From positions 1-6,700 of the forward strand of contig CAMBZO010000148.1 of NCBI GenBank assembly GCA_945872195.1: a stretch of DNA of 6,700 nt, given 5' to 3'. Shown in pieces: positions 1 to 5,078 of the stretch. The stretch is from Akkermansia muciniphila (GTDB lineage: Bacteria; Verrucomicrobiota; Verrucomicrobiia; Limisphaerales; SXTU01). Position 1 is the stretch's first letter; each line of letters opens with the position of its first letter. Both the position numbers and the translations under genes were made by a program. The notes below the pieces were generated by a model. It was not told the origin of the DNA. It saw only the letters and a program-made list of their open reading frames with translations, and ran no database searches.

Positions 1-432
1 GCGGGGGGCCTCGCCTCCCAAGTCGGCCCGGACTTCTACACCCACTCCGGCCTGCTCGACACCTCGTCCCCGTGGCCGAGCGTGCAGAAAGTCGCCTACC
101 TCCTCGTGGACTCCACGAACCGCAACGCGCTGGGCAAAGACCTCATCCGCGCCGTCACGCGCAACCTGCTCCCGTCCGGCAACGTGGCGGAAGAACCCGT
201 CGAGCAACTCCTCCTCGCCGACGTGGCCGAAGCGACGTTCTTCTTCCACGACGGCACGGACTGGCTGGAATCGTGGGACTCGGCCACCGCCGACCCGAAG
301 CTCCCGCGCGCGATTAGGCTGCAGCTTCAAATGGCCTTTGAAGACCGCGCCAGCCGGCAGCAGCCCATCGAACTCATCGTCCCCATCGTCACCGAGGCCA
401 GCACGAACGCCCCCGCAGGAGGCTCGCAATGA
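1..432 (+). CDS. gspJ: Type II secretion minor pseudopilin GspJ, C-terminal part (5' end outside window)
   Basis: The reading frame is open from the first base and ends at TGA 430-432, giving 143 residues without the start, the prepilin leader or the hydrophobic N-terminal helix. GspJ is a minor pseudopilin that, in characterised systems, forms the pseudopilus tip with GspI and GspK in the periplasm. What is visible matches the GspJ C-terminal beta domain: a segment reading VQKVAYLLVD, then a strand and turn with FFFHDGTDWLESWDS, then LPRAIRLQLQM, the usual 'DG..W...W ... LP.a.r..l' pattern, and a last strand PIELIVPI. Its stop overlaps the start of gspK (ATGA), which suggests translational coupling, and K follows J in standard T2SS operons. 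A GTG at 82 could be mistaken for a start, but the conserved domain runs upstream of it. Family assignment rests on pattern and context, as this family is poorly conserved in sequence. Confidence 0.82.
   Translation, partial: AGGLASQVGPDFYTHSGLLDTSSPWPSVQKVAYLLVDSTNRNALGKDLIRAVTRNLLPSGNVAEEPVEQLLLADVAEATFFFHDGTDWLESWDSATADPKLPRAIRLQLQMAFEDRASRQQPIELIVPIVTEASTNAPAGGSQ
417..422 (+). promoter_or_regulatory. Strong ribosome binding site for gspK
   Basis: A perfect AGGAGG lies six bases before the ATG at 429, inside the last codons of gspJ. It decides the gspK start: although the resulting leader is unusually long, no later in-frame GTG has a comparable site. Confidence 0.8.
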
Positions 433-1907
433 GACTGCCGCAGCAACCCGTGCCGGCGGTTTCCAGCCACCGCATTGTGTGTGGACAGCGCGCAGCCGTG
501 CCGAGCGTGCAAACGTCTCGGACGGCCGTTGCAAGCCGCCGGCGCGGGGTTGCCGAGCGCGGCTCCGTCCTCATCATCGTCCTCTGGGTTGCCTTCGGCC
601 TCGTCAGCCTCGCCATCTACTTCGCCAACTCCTCTTCCCTCGAACTCCGCGCCGCCGACAACCGCGTCGCCGCGCTCGAAGCCGAGCAAGCCATCGCCGG
701 CGCGGCCCGCTATATCAGCAACGCCCTTGCGAACGTCACTGAACCCGGCGTCCCGCCCGACTCCGCCACGCTCAAAGTCGAGGCCATCCAAATTGGCACC
801 GCGCGCTTCTGGCTCATCGGCCAACCGCTCGACGAAGAGGACGACCTTGAAGTCACCTTCGGCCTCGTGGACGAGGGCGCGAAGCTCAACCTCAACACCG
901 CCACCGCCGCGATGCTTGCCAAGCTGCCGCGCATGAGCGCCGAACTCGCCGCCGCCGTCGTGGACTGGCGCGATGAGGACAGCAACCCCTCGGAGAACGG
1001 CGCGGAGGATGAGCTTTACGCGCGGCTCAACCCGCCTTACCGCTGCAAGAACGCGCCCTTCGAGAGCATCGAAGAGCTGCGGCTGGTCTATGGTTTCACC
1101 CAGGACATCCTCTACGACGAGGACGCGAACATGAACGCCGTGCTGGACCGCAACGAGGACGACGAGAACGCCACTGCCCCGAACGACAACCGCGACGGCA
1201 AGCTCGACCGTGGCGTGCTCGCCTACGTCACCGTCCACAGCAAGCAGCCGAACACGCGCACCAACGGCGACGCGAAAATCAACATCGCCACCGTGGACGC
1301 GCAGGGGCTGACGCGGCTGATGACGGAACTCGGCATCAGTGCGGAACGGGTGCCGCAAGTGCTGCTGCGCTTCTCCACCAGTGCTCCGCCCGGCGGCACG
1401 AACCAGCCGCCGCCCTCCGGCAACAACACGAACGGCAGCGTGCTTCAGTTCTACGTCCGCAGCGGGCTGACCGCCGAGGAGTTTCACCTCATCGAGAACG
1501 ACGTGACTACCTCGACCAATGCCATGCTCGAAGGCTTGGTGAACGTGAACACCGCCACCGCCACGGTGCTTGCCTGCCTGCCCGGCCTCGATGCCGAGAA
1601 GGCCGACGCGCTCATCGCCACCCGCTCCGGCACGGACACGCAGCATTCCATCGCGTGGCTGAAGGACGCGCTGGAGGCGCAGGTCGCCGAGCAGGTCGGC
1701 CCGTTCATCACTGGTCGCAGCTACGTTCACACGGCGGACATCGCGGCACTCGGCCACCACGGGCGCGGCTACTCGCGCGTGAAGTTCATCTTCGACACCA
1801 CCGAAGGCGGGGCGAAGATTCGTCAACGGCTGGACCTCACGCACCTCGGCTGGGCGCTGGGCTTGGAAGTCCGCCGACAGATTGCTGAAGCGCAGGACAC
1901 ACCTTAA
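429..1907 (+). CDS. gspK: Type II secretion minor pseudopilin GspK, long form with calcium-loop-like insert
   Basis: GspK caps the pseudopilus tip in the periplasm with GspI and GspJ. The 492 residues are well above the roughly 300-330 usual in Proteobacteria. Residues 1-45 form a long basic leader ending in RRRGVAERG. Prepilin peptidase cleavage is expected after G45, before the helix SVLIIVLWVAFGL. Mature position 5 is Ile, not the Glu of other pseudopilins, which is a GspK hallmark. The family core follows: LNLNTAT (153-159), DWRD (179-182), GAEDELY (191-197) and FESIEELRLVYG (211-222). An Asp/Asn-rich stretch at 230-262 contains two EF-hand-like loops (D232/N234/N236/D240/E243 and N252/N254/D256/D260). 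Known GspK structure binds calcium in this half of the protein, so metal binding is plausible but inferred. NxN-type motifs recur at 283-288 and 371-377, suggesting repeated helix-hairpin-helix-like units. The start is fixed by AGGAGG at 417-422 and overlaps the gspJ stop. Leader codons have lower third-position G+C (31 of 43) than the next 43 codons (38 of 43). Confidence 0.9.
   Translation: MRLPQQPVPAVSSHRIVCGQRAAVPSVQTSRTAVASRRRGVAERGSVLIIVLWVAFGLVSLAIYFANSSSLELRAADNRVAALEAEQAIAGAARYISNALANVTEPGVPPDSATLKVEAIQIGTARFWLIGQPLDEEDDLEVTFGLVDEGAKLNLNTATAAMLAKLPRMSAELAAAVVDWRDEDSNPSENGAEDELYARLNPPYRCKNAPFESIEELRLVYGFTQDILYDEDANMNAVLDRNEDDENATAPNDNRDGKLDRGVLAYVTVHSKQPNTRTNGDAKINIATVDAQGLTRLMTELGISAERVPQVLLRFSTSAPPGGTNQPPPSGNNTNGSVLQFYVRSGLTAEEFHLIENDVTTSTNAMLEGLVNVNTATATVLACLPGLDAEKADALIATRSGTDTQHSIAWLKDALEAQVAEQVGPFITGRSYVHTADIAALGHHGRGYSRVKFIFDTTEGGAKIRQRLDLTHLGWALGLEVRRQIAEAQDTP
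490..532. repeat. Imperfect inverted repeat / hairpin in the GspK leader
   Basis: Bases 495-508 pair with 513-526 as 13 Watson-Crick pairs interrupted only by single-base bulges at G500 and T516, closing on a GCAA loop at 509-512 (a GNRA-type tetraloop if transcribed). After an A494/C527 mismatch the stem continues with C493-G528, G492-T529, C491-G531 and G490-C532, with T530 bulged. It lies within coding sequence, in frame and without stops, in the part of gspK encoding the non-conserved leader. It could be an RNA structure affecting gspK translation, or a dispersed palindromic repeat inserted in the gene. The pairing is seen directly; the role is unknown. Confidence 0.6.
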
Positions 1908-1909
1908 AC

Positions 1910-3355
1910 ATGACTGGCTCACAGAAAACCAACTCCCTCCTCGGCCTCGTGCTCGACGGCAGCCGACTCGACTTCGTCGCGGCCAAGCGCACGAACGGGT
2001 CGGTCGAAATCCGCAAGGCGGGCAGCGTCACGCTCGCGCTCGACCCGCTCACGAATGACCCCGAACTCGTCGGCGCGGAGCTGCGCAAGCATCTCGAATC
2101 CGCCGGGCTTCGGGACCGCCGGTGCGTCGTCGGCGTGCCGTTGAACTGGGCGCTCACGCTCGCGGTGAAAGTCCCGGCTGGCCTGTCGCCTGAGGACGTC
2201 TCAGCGCTGCTGGCGATGGAGGCGGAGCGCGGTTTCCCCTACGCGCCGGAGACGTTGATGCTCGCGCAGTCGCTCGTCGGCGCGGCGGACGGCGAGCGCA
2301 CCGCGACGGTCATCGCCATCCCGCGCGACCACGTCACGCGCTTGCAGGGGGCGCTGGAATCCATCGGGTTGCGCCCGGTGAGCTTCACCCTCGGCATCAC
2401 GGCGTTGCAACCGGTGGGCGAGTCCGTCACGGCCGGCGGCGTCGTGGCGCTCGTGCCCGGTGAGAAGGGCGTGGCGCTGCAAGTCACGGCGCAGGGCGGC
2501 GTCTGTGCGCTGCGGATGCTGGAAGGCGCGTTCGAGCAGGACGGCTCCGAACGGCGCGTGCAGAAGGATTACCTCGCGCGCGAACTGCGCATCACGCTCG
2601 GCCAGTTGCCGGACGACGTGCGCGCGACGGTGCGGAACTTGAAGGTGTTCGGCGGAGGCGACCTCGCGGAGGAATTGCAGGAGCAACTCAGCGCGCGGGC
2701 CGAGGCGTTGGGGTTGCGGACGCAGCTCGTGAAGGAGTTCGCGCCACTGGAGTTTGGCGTGACGCTGCCGAGCGGGACGAGCGCAAATGCCGCGCTGGCG
2801 TTGGTGGTGCGGCACTTGACGGGCAAGGCGTCGGGCTTTGAGTTCCTGCCCCCGCACGTGAGCCAGTGGCAGCAGTTCATGGAGCAGTATTCCTCGAAGA
2901 AGCTGGTTTACGGCGCCGGACTGCTGGCCTGCGTGATGTTCGTGATGGCCGCGCTCTTCGGCTGGCAACAGTGGCAGCTCACGCGGCTGGAATCGCAGTG
3001 GCAGGGGATGGAGGCTCGCGTGACGCAGGTGGACCAGCTCAGCACAAAGATCCGGAAGTTCCGCCCGTGGTATGACGAGTCGTTCCGGGCGATGACGATT
3101 TTGAAGACGCTCACCGAGGCGTTCCCGGAGGACGGCACGGTCTCCGCCAAGTCCATCGAGATTCGCGACCGCTCGGGCGTGACCTTCAGCGGCACAGCGC
3201 GGAACACCACCGCGATGCTGAAGATGCGCGACAAGCTTCAAGCCGCCCGGAATGTCACTGACATCAAGCTCGAGAACAGCAAGGGCGGGCAGAACAACCA
3301 ACCGCTTGAATTCACCTTTAATTTCCACTGGGGCGAGACCCAAGCCAGCAAATGA
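1910..3355 (+). CDS. gspL: GspL-like assembly-platform protein (PilM-like domain fused to PilN-like domain)
   Basis: GspL is a bitopic inner-membrane protein that links the cytoplasmic T2SS ATPase to periplasmic GspM. Of 481 residues, about 1-305 form a PilM/actin-like cytoplasmic domain: LGLVLDGSRLDFV (11-23) resembles the first phosphate-binding strand and loop, VVGVP (73-77) and the EAERGFPY segment (104-111) fit PilM-type proteins, and VFGGGDLAEEL (246-256) resembles the adenosine-loop region. The second phosphate motif near 178-185 lacks the usual Asp, so ATP binding or turnover is doubtful. FEFLPP (310-315) resembles the N-terminal LLP motif of PilN and precedes one membrane helix (about 332-351), a short helical segment (about 355-383) and a ferredoxin-like periplasmic domain (about 395-475). 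This is PilM and PilN joined in one chain, which is how GspL is built. The start ATG lies two bases after the gspK stop, with a modest AGGA at 1894-1897. Databases may name it PilM. Confidence 0.8.
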   Translation: MTGSQKTNSLLGLVLDGSRLDFVAAKRTNGSVEIRKAGSVTLALDPLTNDPELVGAELRKHLESAGLRDRRCVVGVPLNWALTLAVKVPAGLSPEDVSALLAMEAERGFPYAPETLMLAQSLVGAADGERTATVIAIPRDHVTRLQGALESIGLRPVSFTLGITALQPVGESVTAGGVVALVPGEKGVALQVTAQGGVCALRMLEGAFEQDGSERRVQKDYLARELRITLGQLPDDVRATVRNLKVFGGGDLAEELQEQLSARAEALGLRTQLVKEFAPLEFGVTLPSGTSANAALALVVRHLTGKASGFEFLPPHVSQWQQFMEQYSSKKLVYGAGLLACVMFVMAALFGWQQWQLTRLESQWQGMEARVTQVDQLSTKIRKFRPWYDESFRAMTILKTLTEAFPEDGTVSAKSIEIRDRSGVTFSGTARNTTAMLKMRDKLQAARNVTDIKLENSKGGQNNQPLEFTFNFHWGETQASK

Positions 3356-3927
3356 ACCATAAGAACCGCGAACAACTCTTGGCCGGTCTGGCCATCACCG
3401 CCGTGCTATTGCTCGTGGGCGACAGCTTCGTGCTCAAGCCGCTCACCGCGAGCTGGAAGGCCCGCACCGCCCGCATCGCCGCATTGGAGGAGAAGGTGGT
3501 CGCCGGCACTGAGAAGCTGAAGAACGCCGAGAAGTTGCAGGCCAAGTGGAATTCCATGAGCGCCAACACCCTCACGAACGAGATCTCCGCCGCCGAGAGC
3601 CAGGCGCTGCGGGCCTTCGAGCGTTGGTCGCGCGACGCGAACGTGACCATCAGCGGCCTCAAGCCGCAGTGGAAGCGCTCGAACTCGACGGAGGATTACC
3701 AGACGCTGGAGTGCCGCGCGGACGCGACCGGCAGCCTCGCGAGCCTCGCGCGGTTTCTCTATCAGGTGGAGAAAGATCCGCTGGCGATGAAGGTGGACGT
3801 GGTGGACCTGACCGCTCGCGACGTGGAGGGCCGCAACCTGACGCTGGCCCTGCAACTCAGCGGACTGGTGCTCACGCCGAAGAAGGTGGCGCTCACGCCG
3901 AAGAAGAATGAAGCGGCGGCAAAATAA
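3352..3927 (+). CDS. gspM: GspM/PilO-like inner-membrane assembly-platform protein
   Basis: This 191-residue protein has the GspM/PilO layout: a short cytoplasmic start (MNHKNREQ), one membrane helix (about 9-28), a heptad-like helical stretch (about 33-66) and a small periplasmic domain (about 80-172). The domain carries the PilO-type pattern: VTISGLKP, then a strand with YQTLECRADATGSL, a helix LARFLYQVEKDP, and strands VDVVDLTARD and LTLALQLSGLVL. In known systems GspM pairs with GspL through such ferredoxin-like domains and positions it in the inner membrane. The start overlaps the gspL stop as ATGA and has no clear ribosome binding site, pointing to translational coupling. The lysine-rich C-terminus contains a repeated heptapeptide (LVLTPKK / VALTPKK) from a 21-base tandem duplication. 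The family is weakly conserved in sequence, so the call rests on architecture and position. Confidence 0.75.
   Translation: MNHKNREQLLAGLAITAVLLLVGDSFVLKPLTASWKARTARIAALEEKVVAGTEKLKNAEKLQAKWNSMSANTLTNEISAAESQALRAFERWSRDANVTISGLKPQWKRSNSTEDYQTLECRADATGSLASLARFLYQVEKDPLAMKVDVVDLTARDVEGRNLTLALQLSGLVLTPKKVALTPKKNEAAAK
3866..3907 (+). repeat. Two-copy 21-base tandem repeat at the gspM 3' end
   Basis: Units 3866-3886 and 3887-3907 are identical at 19 of 21 bases, differing at the fourth and last positions. They encode two copies of a heptapeptide ending LTPKK after the folded domain of the GspM-like protein. It looks like a recent in-frame slippage duplication in a disordered tail. Confidence 0.8.
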
Positions 3928-4021
3928 GAACGTGAAGGCATTTAATCACCGCACTGGCTTGGGAGCGCGCGACCTCGCTATTCGACTCTTTGCGTGGAAT
4001 AGTCCCAACAACTTGCTTCCC
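3928..4021 (+). other. Short gap between gspM-like and GspC-like genes, start-site ambiguity zone
   Basis: This 94-base stretch is the only real gap in the operon. The downstream frame stays open through it back to an ATG at 3908, inside the gspM tail, so an extended N-terminus is formally possible. Third-position G+C over the 37 codons from 3911 to 4021 is 23 of 37, lower than in flanking genes, and the encoded peptide shows no recognisable domain. I saw no convincing promoter, terminator or strong ribosome binding site in it. Confidence 0.5.
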
Positions 4022-5077
4022 ATGAACGCTTCGCAACTCCTCCTCGCCAGCCTGGTATTGCTCACGCCGATGGCCGCAGTCGCGCAGTCGCGCACGAACT
4101 CCCCGGCTCCGCAGTCTGGCGCGAAGGTCGCCGCGAAGGCCGCGCCCGCGCCTTCGCCTGCTGCGAGCTTCGAGGCATTCAAGAACGTGCCGGACCGCAA
4201 CATTTTCAACACACGCCGCTTCGCCGGACGCACGAGCGATGCACCAACTGCACCAGTTGCACCGCCGCGCCGCGACCCGGTGGTCGAGACGTTTTCGCTG
4301 CTCGGGACGCTGGATTATCCGAAAGGCCCGGTCGCGTTTTTTGAAGGCAGCAGCTCCGGGTATCGCAAGGCTGTGCAAGTGGACGAGAGCATCGGCGGCT
4401 GCAAAGTCATGGCCATCGAGAGCGCTCTCGTGCGGCTCGAAGCGAACGGAAAACCCGTCGAACTCAAGGTGGGCTACATGATGCGCCGAGAGGATCAGGG
4501 CGAGTGGAAGACGCGCGAAGCCGAGCGCATCTTTGAGCCGACTTACACTCCGAGCTACTCCTCGAGCTCGGGTTCATCCTCGCCGTTTGGTTCCAGCTTT
4601 GGTGGCTCCAGTTCCAGCAGGGACCCCCGGGATTACCGGAGTTCGAGCGGCTTCAGCAGCTACAGCCGCGACTCGCGCGGTGGAAGCTCGTCCTTCGGCA
4701 GCGGCAGCAACCCGGCGGACATAGCGCAGCAGCGCATCCGCGAGCAGGACCGCAACGGCGATGGCAAGATATCGCGTGACGAGGCGGACAGCCGGCTGCG
4801 CGACCGTTTCCGTGACATGGACAAAAACTCGGACGGGCAAATTGATGCCGAGGAATACACGGCTTACTACGCCGCCCGCATGAGCGGCAGCACGTCCAGC
4901 GCGCCGCCCACGAGCAGCTTTAACAGCGGCTCCAGCTCGGCCAGTCCGGGCACCTTCGGCGGCGGCAGTCCGGGCAGTTCAAGCTCACCGCCCGCCAGCA
5001 CCCCCAGCTCGGGCGGCGGCGGGGAAAGCGATCTTTTGAAACGACTCATGGAACAACGTTCACGGGAGAACCGATAA
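4022..5077 (+). CDS. Exported GspC/PilP-like HR-domain protein with EF-hand pair
   Basis: GspC and PilP link the inner-membrane platform to the secretin through a small beta-rich HR domain. Here residues 1-21 (MNASQLLLASLVLLTPMAAVA) look like a signal peptide with an AVA cleavage motif, although the start of it lacks Lys/Arg. After an Ala/Pro linker comes VPDRNIFNTRRF (56-67), matching the 'rNiF' entry of the HR region. Strands follow: FSLLGTLDYP (91-100), VAFFEG, YRKAVQVDESIGGCKVMAIE and VRLEANGKPVELKVG (137-151), the HR pattern of 'L.G......a.......k.v..G..i.g..v..I....V.L...G'. There is no PDZ domain. A Ser/Gly-rich linker (about 176-229) leads to two canonical EF-hand loops, D243-N245-D247-G-I250-E254 and D267-N269-D271-G-I274-E278, then a second Ser/Gly/Pro tail (288-334) and a charged helix (335-351). 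It lies directly before gspD. An upstream in-frame ATG at 3908 would add 38 residues and make the hydrophobic segment a GspC-like membrane anchor. I prefer 4022 because the extension has weaker codon bias, but neither start has a good ribosome binding site. Confidence 0.75.
   Translation: MNASQLLLASLVLLTPMAAVAQSRTNSPAPQSGAKVAAKAAPAPSPAASFEAFKNVPDRNIFNTRRFAGRTSDAPTAPVAPPRRDPVVETFSLLGTLDYPKGPVAFFEGSSSGYRKAVQVDESIGGCKVMAIESALVRLEANGKPVELKVGYMMRREDQGEWKTREAERIFEPTYTPSYSSSSGSSSPFGSSFGGSSSSRDPRDYRSSSGFSSYSRDSRGGSSSFGSGSNPADIAQQRIREQDRNGDGKISRDEADSRLRDRFRDMDKNSDGQIDAEEYTAYYAARMSGSTSSAPPTSSFNSGSSSASPGTFGGGSPGSSSSPPASTPSSGGGGESDLLKRLMEQRSRENR
5064..5069 (+). promoter_or_regulatory. Ribosome binding site for gspD
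   Basis: GGGAGA lies nine bases before the ATG at 5079, overlapping the last codons of the preceding gene. It supports that start, which is also the one that gives a complete signal peptide. Confidence 0.65.
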
Positions 5078-5078
5078 T

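Noticed and set aside
338..742. Plus-strand open frame of 134 codons bridging gspJ and gspK
   Set aside because: It overlaps both real genes in another frame and gives an Arg/Pro/Ala-rich peptide without a domain.
327..1922. Minus-strand open frame of 531 codons opposite gspK
   Set aside because: It is a by-product of strong third-position G/C bias opposite a real gene. Its protein is Arg/Val/Gly/His-rich with no domain, and it spans the gspJ/gspK junction.
2201..3343. Minus-strand open frame of 380 codons opposite the gspL-like gene
   Set aside because: The translation is Arg/Leu/His-rich low-complexity without recognisable motifs, while the plus strand has a coherent PilM-TM-PilN architecture.
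3963..3980. Short AGCG/CGCT inverted repeat in the same gap
   Set aside because: A 4-base stem without a T-run is too weak for a terminator or operator claim.
3959..3984. Possible promoter (TTGGGA ... TATTCG) in the gap before the GspC-like gene
   Set aside because: The boxes match poorly and the spacing is 14 bases, so it is no better than chance.
4547..5030. Ser/Gly repeats considered as a CRISPR or tandem-repeat array
   Set aside because: There is no regular repeat-spacer unit. The repetition is low-complexity coding for Ser/Gly-rich linkers with varied codons.
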